Positions 27,201-34,605 of a DNA stretch of 64,000 nt are shown here, one piece after another. Every line of letters starts with the position of its first letter. Position 1 is the first letter of the stretch. The stretch is from the NCBI GenBank assembly GCA_023653785.1, contig JAMKCH010002905.1:95292-159291 (forward strand), given 5' to 3'. This DNA comes from Ophioderma brevispina (taxonomy: Eukaryota > Echinodermata > Ophiuroidea > Amphilepidida > Ophiodermatidae). Position numbers and translations under genes: made by a program. The notes under the pieces were generated by a model. That model ran no database searches. It had not been told where the DNA came from and saw only the letters and a program-made list of their open reading frames with translations.

Positions 27201-30200
27201 AACATCTGTTTTAATCAAAACAGATAGAAATGAGACAAACAACAAACGTCTGTCAGGTGAATGCCACAGCGTACTGTCCGTTATCTGTGTGTAACAAGAA
27301 GGACTGTATTCAAAAAAACAAATTCTGTTAGTGTAGTATAGACATAATATTTACGGGTCCAAAGGTCAATTCCAGAGACACGATTTAGATGTCAATATTC
27401 TTGAATGAAATTTAGGAATATTAATGTTAGGGACACCAACAATGGCGTAAAATCTGCATATGCAAAGATAATAAATTGCAATTATAATACATTGTAACGA
27501 GACAAACATAAACAATTTGTCAAGCTGAATGCCACAGTATACTTAAGTGATATGTGTGTCGTAAGGACGACTGTATTGAAAATACAACATCTGTAGTGTC
27601 AAAGAATGACATTTTTACTGGTCAAAGGTGAATTCCACCAATAATGAGCGCGGATTTTGCAAATATATGCTAAATATATCAATTCATTACAAAAGAAGAA
27701 ATGTTATATATTAAAAACACAGAGTTCAAGCTCAACGACCTTACCTTACTTTTGCTTTTTACGCCTCCACAAAACGATCAGTGGTGTCTTGACTTGCTCT
27801 TATTAAGTATTCATTATCAAAATCGTCTTCTAAATCAAATACCGACACCGAACCAAATTTGTCACAACAAACCACAACCAACGTGACTGTTACACTCCTT
27901 ATGCTAGCTGATTACAAAATACTTAGCTGTATTCAAAACAAGTCGTTGAGGCGTAACATTGTAAAGCTCTTCCGGCTTCAATTGATTGCCTTATTTCAAT
28001 TTAGTTTTGAACCTTGAAATCCGATTATCCCTTTCTCAAAAGCTCGACTCATTATTTGTTACCCCTATTGTGAATGATCCTTTCAATAAAGTCTAGACTT
28101 TTACAACGACCATATAAGCAAACGTGGGCATTAAAGTGTTTTTATTTGTGAAGAAAATGAATTAAATCATAGCTAAGTATCATGAAAATGTACAGAAGAC
28201 GCAATATTTTAACATATTTTAAAGGTTTTAGCTTTCTTTTTTGCTCGACGTTTATGTTAATTAAAGAATAAGAAGTAGGACATTATCAGAAATAATGTGT
28301 CTTGTTCAGGCGTGGTTCGCCCGTTAGTCGCTTGCAACTCGAGCCCCCGAAGGGGGAGAGACTTGCAAGCGACTAACGGGCTTACCACGCCTGAACAAGA
28401 CACATTATTTCTGATAATGTCCTGCTCTGATCCTTTAACTAATACATACAGGCTTCAATACAGTAGGTTTGTTTGTGCTATTAACAATAAAACGGGTGTG
28501 CGGTGTTCCAAGGACTTTATTCGAGGATTGTAGATCAAATATCCGGCGAGTCGAAGACGAGCCTGATAGTTTCTTGGAGAGGGCGATATTTCTGTTATCA
28601 ACCGATTAAAAGCATCTATTATTATTATTATGCAACAAGAAATTTATTTGACAAAAAATAGTTTTAAAATGACTTCAAACTAATAAAATGAGAGCATTAA
28701 CTTGACGAGTTGCATGATTGAATGCCCAATATTTTGCGTATTGTGAAGTATCGGGCACGCGCCAATCTTCTGATGCATAATAATGCTAGATAACATAATC
28801 AATCTTTAGAATTTTCTGTCAGGGTTTCGTAATTACGTTTTAATCAAATAACATCAGAATTAAAGAATTTGGCCTCCATCGCCTGCGCGATATTCATAAA
28901 ACAATGCGCTGCCAGCGTTTGGTCCAGAGAGGCCCTTAAGTTTCAGGACCATCCGGTCCATGTCCAGTACCGCCAGCATTATTGGTAATAATAAGTGACG
29001 TATGGTCATTTTGGTGTTGCTTTCAAAAGCCCGTTTTCTCGGAAACTTATTTTTCTATTTTTCGTACCGTACGCCACTAATACCACCGACGCTATGTCTG
29101 ATGATGAAGGTTTTAGTGAAAAAAGAGTGCGATTACAACTATGGAAAAGGAAAAGTGGTTAGCGCCTATTAGTGTGGTTCGGTACGTCAATGAAGCAAGA
29201 TCCCGTAGGATTTTTGTGCTAAAATTGATTTTCTTGCTGTTTTGCATTCAACAGGGACCAGACTGTCCGAAAATGATGGGGTGCAAATTTTCGGACTGCT
29301 GTCCTCTTCACCAAAGGGGGAAAATGTTAAAACAGGGAAAAATTTAAAATCGAGTAAAATTGTGTTTTAATGTACATTAATATGTTCGTCTCCTTATAAG
29401 GATTAGAAAAAGTATATATTTGCCTAGGTTATGATTTAGTTAAAGCGCTATAGCCCCATAATGGTTCAAGGTCACCCTGGGGTTAAATTTACCTCAGATG
29501 CTCAGATTTTATTAAAACTGGTGATAAGTTGTTTGTATTGTCTCACAGGATCCAAAAATGTATTGTTTTACAGTGTGTGACATTTGGTTGGCTAAGTACA
29601 TAACAAAATGTAGCAAGGGTCTACATGGTCTATGTGGGTCACACAAATTTTCCCTGGATGTCGCAATGGTGATATCACCAAATTAGTTAAAATGCATTTC
29701 TGTTTCAGTATGACACAAGGAATCATTTGACACCACTTTCAAGAACATCGGAGCATTTACGCCCAGGGTGACCTTGAACCATTATGGGGCTATACCGCTT
29801 TAAAGGTTGGAACCTAGGCAAATATATATTTTTTTCTAATCCTTATGAGGAGACGAACGCTTTAGTGTACATTAAAACACAATTTGACTCGATTTTAAAT
29901 TTTTCCTTGTACTAACATTTCCCCCTTTGAAGAAGGGGTCATCAGTCCGAAAAATTGCACCCTATCATTTTCTGACAGTTTAGGCCCTATTGAAACCCAA
30001 ACAGCAACAAAATCAATTTTAGCATTAAAATCCAACGGGAATACACACCAAACCACACTATATGTTTACAAGTGGGTATCAACCTGTAGTATGATAATAT
30101 TGACTATACTGTGCTATACAAATTCGCATGGGTTTATATTACGTAGCTTTCGAGTTGTAACTTTATGACAATGAAAGAATCTATGCCCCAAGGAACACTT

Positions 30201-33200
30201 TTCAGTATACAAAATTCCTGTAATTGATGTTGCGAGTTACCCTATCAAATTGAGGTCCAATAAAGAAAACATTGATAACCATACAAAATACCTAGGTAAA
30301 ATACAGTGTGAGTCAAAAAAAAAATCTTACATTCAGAATAAAAAAATAATTAAAATAGTTAATAATTGTTTGCTCAAATGTTTGTTATGGTTATAAAGAA
30401 GGATAAACAGGCTTTCAGAAAACGTTTATTTGGTGTCATTTGGACTTTGGAGGAAGAAGTTACGCCTATTTTGCTGAGAGACTTAAAAATCCTGTTTGGC
30501 CGATTTGGAGCCAAAGAAAGATGCATCGTTTACATAGAGTAACATGGTCGTCAGCAGCGATTTGAGTGCAAACATTTAACACCAAATTATTATTAAACAA
30601 TAGAAGGTGGGAGAGTAATTGAAGGATTATAAAAATAATATCCCAGAGATTACAAAAGAAAATGCTAAGTGAAAAAATGCTCAATTTCTCAAATAAGAAA
30701 GTCAAGATAGCTGGTGTAATACCACAGTTTACTTTGGTTCAGCAGGATTTCATGGTTTTAACCTACAACGAAACTTGGGAGCAAAGCGAAACCATAGAAA
30801 GTTTTGTATTCCGCTTTAAAAAACAGCACTGCGATATTGAATTTTAATTCCAATTTATTTACAGAAAACTTCAGCTTTAGTTCTTCTTGCAATTTATGGA
30901 CGCTGAGTATACTGTATTTGTGCAAAAATAATTACCTTAGAGATGTAAAACAAAAATCTCTGAGCAGTTTCCTTATGGTCATGTACTGAGACATTGATAT
31001 GGAGTGATTTTCAATAACTGGCTCTTTATAATTGAATGGTAATTAAATTTTTTGAAGATATTTTACTTATAATTATGTTACACAATAGACCATTTTATTC
31101 AAACTGATATGTTTTTGTCGAGAAGAAATCGATACTATCTGAAATTGCATGTGTGAATTGTCTTTGCTATAATGTTTTGTGGTATACGTCGGTGTCAGTC
31201 TCTCCGCATTGTATGGCTAAAATCGGCCAAACTGAATTTTTAGGTCTCTCCGCAAAATTGACATAGTTTCTGAACCCAATGTCCCAAAGACACCAAATAA
31301 AAATCTTCTGATAGCCTGTTTATCTCTGTGAACAACCAACCAAAGCAAACATTGAAGCAAAAATAATGTTTAACCTTTGAAGAAAAAATCTTTCCTGAAT
31401 GTAGGGTTTTTATTGACTCACACTGTACATTAAAATGCATTAAAGTAGTGTGAGTAAAAACCCTATATTCAGAAAAAATAATTAAAAATACAGGGTGACC
31501 CAATAAAAACTTTACCCAAAATGAAAGCCACCAAGAGGCATCATTTACATAGGGTTAAAAACGTTTAACACCAAATTATTGTCAAACATACGACGTAAGA
31601 ATAATTGCAGTATTATCTTTTAATGTCGCCGAGATAACAAAACAAAATTCTGAATAAAACAATGTTCAATGTCCCAGATAAGAAAGTCCAGATGGCTGGT
31701 GTAAGACAACAGTTTTCTTTAAAGTTCATGGTTTCAACCTATAGCAAAATTTAGGAGTCAAAGTAAAACCTTAGAAAGTTTCGTATTCAGCTTGAAAAAC
31801 AAGTGTAATTTAATTTTTAAGTTTTAATTCCAATTTATTTACAGAAAACTTTAGCCTTAGTTCTTCTCACAATTTATGCACACTGAGTATACTGTATTTG
31901 CGCAAAACTGAAAAACTTAAAATTGCATGTGTGTATTGTCTTTGCTATAATAAGTGATGGTATACGTCGGTGTCAGCCTATCCGCATATTGTATGACTAA
32001 AAGTGGCCAAAGAGATTTGTTGGGTCTCTCCACAGACTTCACATAGTTCTGAACCCAAAGTTCGAAAGACACAAAAATAAAAATCCTCTGATAGCCTGTA
32101 TATCCTTATAAACGACCAAAGCAAACATTTAAGCAAAAATAACGTTTAACCTATCAAAAATAGGGTTTTTATTGACTCACTCTGTATATATACATGTGTG
32201 TGTGTGTGTTTATTATGTATGTACCGTGCTTCCGGATAGGCCCTCTTAATCTTCAGAAGTTCATCTTCATTGTCGAATGTCATAAGTGATATACCTTTCT
32301 GTCTTGCAAACCTCAAATATGATTCCTGCTTACAAGGGTGAGCGTAGACGATGTTGGATGGAGACGCATTCAAACTGAGAGCTGTCATTATTTCCCCCTA
32401 GGTTATAATAAAAGAAAAACGACTAAAGATTCATGGTAAAACCGTCTGCGAAGTAATTCTAGTTGTATTATGATGGCCAAAGTCTAAACGGTGACGGAAT
32501 CCAGTATAGGATCAACATTTTAGGGGTGGGGGGGGGGGGGGGGGGGGGGGGCAGGGTGCGGGGAATGGCGCGGGTGGTTGGGTTATTGGTGGTGGTGCAT
32601 AGTGGTTATTATGCGCGGGGTGGTGGTGGTGGGAGTGAGTGGCTTTTTGGGGGTGTGCTTGCGATGGTGGTGTGGTGGTGTGGGTGGGTTAGTGGCGGCG
32701 GCGGTGGCGGCGGCGAAGATGAGACAGGGCCCGCAATTATTTCAATTGTTTTATGTTTTTACAAAACTGCCTTACTACCACATCACTCCTTGTGCGAGTT
32801 TCGCCAAAAGTTCAGTAGTAGAGAGGGGGATCCTGAATGCGATTTGATCGCTGAAGGAATAAGAATACAATAATGCATTATTGAAATTATATTTACTAAC
32901 GTTTCTATTTATAAAATATATGTGATCTTGTTCGTTCATCTACAAAAGAAGACACTCCGATGACACAAAATTTCACAATTTGGATACATTTGCATAAAAA
33001 ATTAAGATTCAAATCCTTTGTTATTATAACGAATAAACTGCAATACAAAGGGAGGCGTAAGTGGGGACTACGAAATCTCCACTCACGCTAAGAAAAGATG
33101 CATAAAAACAAAGGTCACCATATGTAATGTGCTCTAAATACTTTTGTAATAATTGTAATCTCCGGAAAAGTAAACTCACCGTAGAAAGGTTGAACTCTTG

Positions 33201-34594
33201 GGAAGTAACTCTTTCCATTTGTTATACGAGACACAACAGCCTAAGGTCAACTAAGTAAAAATGTCGTAGTCCCTCCTAAATAATGAACAACAAAACAGAA
33301 CTAAATCACATCACACCTTCCCACATTTTCCCCCAAATATTATACGTCACAAGAGATAGGGCACGTTGCTTTTAAATCCTTAAAGGGGGCATTTCGTGAA
33401 TCCACAGTCGTCCCCCCCCCGGACTTACTAAAAAATGTTGAGATTTTTTATATCATCTGAACCGTTAGCCTAGTAATCCAGCGGCGCCCAATATACGTTG
33501 CAAATTCGGTTAGAATCTGTAAGAAATTCGCAATTTTATATTTTCTGTCCGTCACCGGACAGAAATTACAGAACAGTAGCCTATAGGACCGTGGGAAACG
33601 AGCAATTGCTCATAACACAAAACCGCAAGATCGGGATCAGCTCAATTTTGAGAATAAGCTTTTCTCAAGGATATCATCTAGTGATCTATGAATAAAACAG
33701 AAGATGCTGAAATCACGAAATGCACCTTTAAGTAACAAGGTCATCTACTTTTATTTCACTTAAAGTGGCACAGACAGATTTTCAACAAAATGTGAAATTT
33801 CTTGTGAAATTTCTTCAATTGTCAGAAACTCACACACAAATGCTTTTGTATATTCTATAAATATTGGCAAAGAAAAAATGTAATAATATTGTGTTGAATT
33901 GCGGAGGGCTTCAGTTTTACAAAAATGGGATTGTTGGGTGCAAAGCAGTCAATAGAATAGCCTTTCAGTCAGTAGACGTACAAAAAAACATGAGAAACAC
34001 CATTGTGTCATTGTTGTCAAAGGCTCAATATAAGTGTAATTGATTATGTTATACAAGAGTTTATTGAAGCATGCCATGACCAGGCGGATCCAGGGAGGGG
34101 GCGGAGGGGGCGCGCGCCCCCCGGTAATTAGTGGTGCAATTACCTTTCTTATGTCATTTAGCAAGTCTACTGGCTCAATAGCTATTCTATTCATGGTTTT
34201 GCATCCAACAATACATTTTCTTTAAAATTGAATCCCTTCGCAATTCAGCATGATATTATTATATTTTTCCTTTGCCAATATTTATAGAATATACAAAAGC
34301 ATCTGTGTGTGAGTTTCTGACAAAATAGATTGATAAGAACGTTGCTTTCTGATGGAACCATATCAAAAATTCATTTGAGATAAAATAAAATACTTATCAG
34401 ATTCATTTTTGCAGCCGAAATGGCCATAGAACTTACTTGTTTTGAAAAACAAGTGGTCATATGCCCACCCCTATTATCAGGTGTCCTACCTCTCTACATG
34501 AAGTATCCGATAGTTTAGCCTTTATGAGATCCTTCATGCATGCTCCTTCTTCGTATATATCCAGCCGTATGTCTGTATTGCCTAAAGTATCCAT
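9210..34594 (-). CDS. Gene A: ornithine decarboxylase-like paralog, 11 coding exons, catalytic Cys replaced
   Basis: A group IV PLP-dependent decarboxylase of the ODC/antizyme-inhibitor family. ODC converts ornithine to putrescine in the cytosol. Coding exons, 5' to 3' on the minus strand: 34594-34490, 33275-33180, 32850-32771, 32397-32225, 24680-24546, 22732-22557, 18833-18667, 18430-18316, 9885-9753, 9590-9498 and 9284-9210 (stop). Family blocks appear in order: FY-A-I-K (PLP lysine), YAHPCKQ, RISTDDS, VVGVS/FHVGS, DIGGGFPG, RIISE-GRYF, YYLNDGRYGSF, W-GTTLDVAD, GAYT and a C-terminal tail. The summed length is about 445 residues, near the usual 460. GTTLDVAD replaces GPTCDGLD, so Cys360 is Leu. 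Exons 2, 3, 6, 7, 8 and 10 need one- or two-base corrections to stay in frame, so the gene is either a pseudogene or mis-sequenced. Family assignment is firm; activity is doubtful. Confidence 0.85.
9498..9590 (-). CDS. Gene A exon 10
   Basis: Acceptor GATGTTCCAG, donor GTAAGTTC. Reads AFGAYTLALEVK, then, one base out of frame, NFDGFQPATRLFIHCTKEIK. This is the [18 protein letters not shown] block of ODC. The Tyr in GAYT is human Tyr389, a PLP-phosphate contact. A single-base break falls in AAATTTT near 9545. Confidence 0.85.
9753..9885 (-). CDS. Gene A exon 9 (altered active-site loop)
   Basis: Acceptor ATATTTGCAG, donor GTAAAAACC, with a completely open frame: DREPEGEPKYLSTVWRG, TTLDVADCVMKDRLF and GEWIYFE plus G. 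It aligns without gaps after the Trp to WGPTCDGLD of ODC, apart from one inserted Arg. Cys360 is Leu and Gly362 is Val, while both Asp residues stay. No frameshift occurs in this exon, so the substitutions cannot be blamed on an indel. Gene B's equivalent keeps Cys. Confidence 0.92.
10754..10912. mobile_element. Foldback element, about 160 bp
   Basis: The left arm (aaatactacaggttagagga through gggcacactattttccc) pairs with the right arm (gggaaaatcgtgtgcccta through gtagtatttt). The centre is the G/C-rich cccgaacccgaagggtgagg segment. Arms are about 60 bp with few mismatches. It lies in the exon 8-9 intron of gene A and is probably a small MITE. Confidence 0.75.
10923..11062. mobile_element. 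Small element with 12 bp TIRs
   Basis: TATTACACCTCA at 10923-10934 is repeated inverted (TGAGGTGTAATA) at 11051-11062. The interior has an additional palindrome around tatttccctagggaaata. It directly abuts the previous foldback, and the two could be one composite insertion. Confidence 0.5.
11063..14433. other. Intronic AT-rich sequence of gene A
   Basis: Part of the large exon 8-9 intron. No exon or named repeat was recognised except a purine-rich tract at about 12.71-12.80 kb (gagagacgaagaagaaagag and similar). Short open frames here have no family resemblance. Confidence 0.4.
14434..15190 (-). pseudogene. Unidentified frameshifted coding remnant
   Basis: Three partly overlapping minus-strand frames read like one disrupted protein. 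15190-14912 is Lys/Gln-rich (for example NRKKKAVQKLQRAPGKW). About 14880-14715 continues with RPSQYSMIAKDGMREADEDN and SQLCHACEGQ. 14703-14434 reads FKSLKNFTALKQQMNSVADF and TVPDTPGVAGALKGLPDITS. The composition is protein-like rather than random. I do not recognise the family; a retroelement structural protein or host gene fragment are both possible. It lies inside the exon 8-9 intron of gene A, same strand. No start or splice sites are claimed. Confidence 0.35.
16299..17352 (-). CDS. Possible small two-exon gene with a chromo-barrel/Tudor-knot-like segment
   Basis: Exon 1 starts with ATG at 17352 and reads MASPGGYSLRPRKLDQ through VKWRPNEIFEVE, ending before GTAAGTTTCC. YSLRPRK resembles the basic motif of chromatin-associated or transposon-derived proteins. 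About 0.7 kb downstream the frame EEVEVHYIGGGDNWNRR, then one base out of frame IPQRDIILQ, then LEPLETRCELFIHKLRKQ and a stop at 16301-16299, resembles the VKVHYxGWxxxWDEW core of Tudor-knot domains. The acceptor for exon 2 is not clear: a candidate just before VHYIGG has a poor pyrimidine tract. At least one frameshift is needed, and a G25 run lies just upstream of exon 2. The gene would be nested in an intron of gene A, same strand. The function is inferred only from these motifs. Confidence 0.4.
16612..16636. repeat. Poly-G run (25 G)
   Basis: An uninterrupted run of 25 G on the plus strand between the two putative exons of the Tudor-knot-like gene. Such runs are error-prone in long reads. 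Confidence 0.9.
18316..18430 (-). CDS. Gene A exon 8
   Basis: Acceptor TTAACTTACAG, donor GTAAGAATTG. ESLANKTPDFWYYLNDGRYG followed by SFLIAIA matches [14 protein letters not shown] contains the Asp that contacts substrate (human Asp332). The frame then meets TAA; one base earlier or later gives NNTNPSEG up to the donor, so one indel is inferred near 18335-18345. Confidence 0.85.
18667..18833 (-). CDS. Gene A exon 7
   Basis: After ATATTTAG it reads (I)AKVINRELELHFPELQT, then VRIISE, then GRYFSGRAFTLVVNVIAREM and ATGRQKPM before GTAAAT. This is the ODC segment ITGVINP...RIIAEPGRYYVASAFTLAVNII. SE-GRYF retains the PLP-contacting Glu (human Glu274). A C appears to be missing in the EPG codons, and one more break lies before VRII. 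One base at the start is also needed to match the phase of exon 6. Confidence 0.85.
20272..21256. mobile_element. TIR element of the GAGTCAAAAACCC family, diverged copy
   Basis: The left end contains gagtcaaaaaacccgacatt plus cag; the right end is the inverted cctgaatgtaggggtttgta followed by ttgacta. The interior at about 20.83-20.98 kb is a reverse-orientation match to 30.60-30.74 kb (the words for cactcagcc, tcttatctgggacattgaac and the ccttctatt block). It is therefore an older, inverted relative of the two copies at 30.30-32.19 kb. Confidence 0.65.
22557..22732 (-). CDS. Gene A exon 6
   Basis: After GTTCGCAG it reads FHVGS (the active-site His, human His197). A frame change follows; then QDPEG, DARLLFNEATDFGFKMNVLD and IGGGFPGDWL, then a second frame change to PEKLTFEK before GTACCT. 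GGGFPG is the phosphate-binding glycine loop. The frame breaks fall at short homopolymers (AGTTGG, GTCCAG), as sequencing indels would. The exon is otherwise co-linear with ODC. Confidence 0.85.
23401..24444. mobile_element. Foldback element with ATAGGTTTTCCCG-type ends
   Basis: The left end reads ataggtgttcccgatcgatt then tcgcacaagttcat; the right end is the inverse of this (gaaatcgaacgggaaaacct at). Inner blocks (ccaactcgatttcg, ttttggtcaaaacaacttca) also pair with the right half. The right half (about 24.10-24.44 kb) recurs at 44.50-44.91 kb. There is no coding capacity; the minus-strand frame here is incidental. It lies in the exon 5-6 intron of gene A. Confidence 0.75.
24546..24680 (-). 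CDS. Gene A exon 5
   Basis: Acceptor TTCTGACAG, donor GTAAGC. Open frame LTLRISTDDSTSMAQLSLKY through LLKVAKKMDLNVVGV plus AG of a split Ser codon. The length is exactly 135 bases, the same as the matching human ODC segment. The RI-TDDS motif and the VVGVS boundary are conserved. The preceding intron is about 7.5 kb. Confidence 0.93.
25184..25322. promoter_or_regulatory. Three perfect DR1 motifs (TGACCTTTGACCT)
   Basis: The 13-mer TGACCTTTGACCT occurs at 25184-25196, 25213-25225 and 25310-25322. Its complement AGGTCAAAGGTCA is the DR1 consensus bound by RXR heterodimers and HNF4-type nuclear receptors. Extra half-sites (tgacctatg, tgacctctag, aaggtca) lie among them. The cluster sits in the intron between exons 4 and 5 of gene A. 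It may regulate, or may be the signature of a dispersed repeat. Confidence 0.5.
26163..26450. repeat. Three tandem units of about 100 bp
   Basis: Units begin near 26163, 26264 and 26362, each with tcatggttcga(a)c, ttagtccagcccc, aataacatttcctggg and ctatgtaaataatcgta. The units differ chiefly by short indels and C-run length. It is a minisatellite or an internal transposon repeat. Confidence 0.7.
26932..27071. mobile_element. Foldback element, about 140 bp
   Basis: The left arm aaagttcgtgccgaccttta followed by tttttgataaagtggtcagt pairs with the right arm actgaccacattatcaaaaa-type sequence ending catcgaacttt. Arms are about 45 bp with a roughly 48 bp centre that has its own atcaaaaa/tttttgat pairing. 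MITE-like. Confidence 0.75.
27228..27640. repeat. Direct repeat pair, about 270 bp period
   Basis: 27228-27380 (gagacaaacaacaaacgtct, gaatgccacag, aaggactgtattca, ggtcaattcca) recurs at 27497-27645 (gagacaaacataaacaattt, gaatgccacag, aggacgactgtattga, ggtgaattcca). Clearly homologous but diverged. Confidence 0.6.
28277..28423. mobile_element. Near-perfect 147 bp foldback
   Basis: The left arm aggacattatcagaaataat then gtgtcttgttcaggcgtggt, and cgcccgttagtcgcttgcaa pair almost base for base with the right arm that ends ctgataatgtcct. Only about 20 bases of loop (cgagcccccgaagggggaga) remain, which themselves fold. Such a long and nearly perfect stem suggests a recent insertion or a structural role. 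Confidence 0.85.
29170..30060. mobile_element. 0.9 kb element with about 300 bp terminal inverted repeats
   Basis: The left arm 29170-29480 starts TAGTGTGGTTCGG and ends near gttcaaggtcaccctggg; the right arm 29762-30060 is its inverse, ending CCACACTA. Arms agree over the tcccgtaggatttt, aaaattgattttcttgctgt, tgtccgaaaatgat and cctaggttatg blocks. The spacer is about 280 bp. TA lies at both outer ends, in keeping with TA target use. The frame at 29141-29347 is a by-product. A remnant is seen at 41.68-41.76 kb. Confidence 0.85.
30302..31427. mobile_element. TIR element TACAGTGTGAGTCAA, copy 1
   Basis: Begins tacagtgtgagtcaaaaaaa, tcttacattcag and ends ctgaatgtagggtttttatt gactcacactgta, an inverted match of about 35 bp. 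The interior is shared in the same order with the copy at 31446-32186 (aagaaagtca(a/g)atagctggtg, aattccaatttatttacaga, gagtatactgtattt). No transposase frame. It lies in the exon 4-5 intron of gene A. Confidence 0.75.
31446..32186. mobile_element. TIR element TACAGTGTGAGTCAA, copy 2 in tandem
   Basis: Begins tagtgtgagtaaaaacccta then tattcag and ends atagggtttttattgactca ctctgta. Same orientation as copy 1, with only 18 bp between them. Facing ends of the two copies form a palindrome around 31390-31470. The 3' end is 38 bp from the donor of gene A exon 4. Confidence 0.75.
32225..32397 (-). CDS. Gene A exon 4
   Basis: Acceptor AACCTAG, donor GTACAT. The frame is fully open: GEIMTALSLNASPSN, then YAHPCKQESYLRFARQKG, then LMTFDNEDELLKIKRAYPEA. 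This is the ODC block for IIYANPCKQ...MMTFDSEVELMKVARAHP. The exon ends in phase 2, which joins cleanly to exon 5 (the split codon gives R). A tandem pair of TIR elements lies just 38 bp downstream in the intron. Confidence 0.92.
32528..32551. repeat. Poly-G run (24 G) followed by G-rich low complexity
   Basis: 24 consecutive G, then G/T-rich sequence to about 32705 (ggtggtggtg, ggcggcggcggtggcggcgg). It falls in the intron between exons 3 and 4 of gene A. The Gly-rich open frames across it are artefacts. Confidence 0.9.
32771..32850 (-). CDS. Gene A exon 3 (PLP lysine)
   Basis: After the acceptor ATTCCTTCAG, the joined codon gives A, then IKSHS, where K is the PLP-binding lysine (human Lys69; the usual context is AVKCN). 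LLAKLAQGV is visible in another frame, and the last four codons CGSK match the ODC DCASK. A TGA lies in the starting frame. At least two compensating indels are needed. The donor reads AAG|GCAGTT, so this would be a GC-AG intron if the end is right. Confidence 0.65.
33180..33275 (-). CDS. Gene A exon 2
   Basis: Follows the acceptor CATTATTTAG. It reads EGLRHFYLVDL, then after a frame change AVVSRITNGKSYFPRVQPFY and one base of the next codon, before GGTGAGTT. This is the ODC segment [27 protein letters not shown]. One base appears to be missing just after the VDL codons, near 33241. The phase 1 end is the usual position, directly before the A-V-K motif. Confidence 0.8.
33380..33731. mobile_element. 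TTAA-flanked MITE (piggyBac-like), copy 1
   Basis: Left end TTAAAGGGGGCATTTCGTGA, right end TCACGAAATGCACCTTTAA, with TTAA at both outer edges as expected for piggyBac-type insertion. The interior contains a ctgtccg...cggacag palindrome and gaaattcgcaattttatatt. The same element in inverse orientation lies at 55641-55985. It is in the intron between exons 1 and 2 of gene A. Confidence 0.8.
33821..34321. mobile_element. Foldback element with about 170 bp arms
   Basis: Left arm gtcagaaactcacacacaaa then tgcttttgtatattctataa through tgttgaattgcgga, and right arm the inverse ending gtgtgtgagtttctgac. The centre holds a GC-rich ggcggatccagggagggggc ... gcgcgccccccggtaatta block often found in decayed transposons. 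A single-arm relative lies at 42.42-42.65 kb. Confidence 0.75.
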
Positions 34595-34605
34595 GCTGCG
34601 ATCCC
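34490..34605 (-). CDS. Gene A exon 1 (start codon)
   Basis: ATG at 34594-34592 begins MDTLGNTDIRLDIYEEG, continues through CMKDLI, and ends at CRE before GTAGGA. This matches the N-terminus of ODC in length and in the G-N, D and DEG-like positions. A possible splice acceptor (ACATACAG) ends at 34606, so an upstream non-coding exon is likely. The frame is intact and the exon ends in phase 0. Confidence 0.75.

Noticed and set aside
32463..32873. Gly-rich open frame over the G24 run
   Set aside because: It is driven by poly-G and GGT/GGC low complexity; the real signal here is gene A exon 3 on the other strand.
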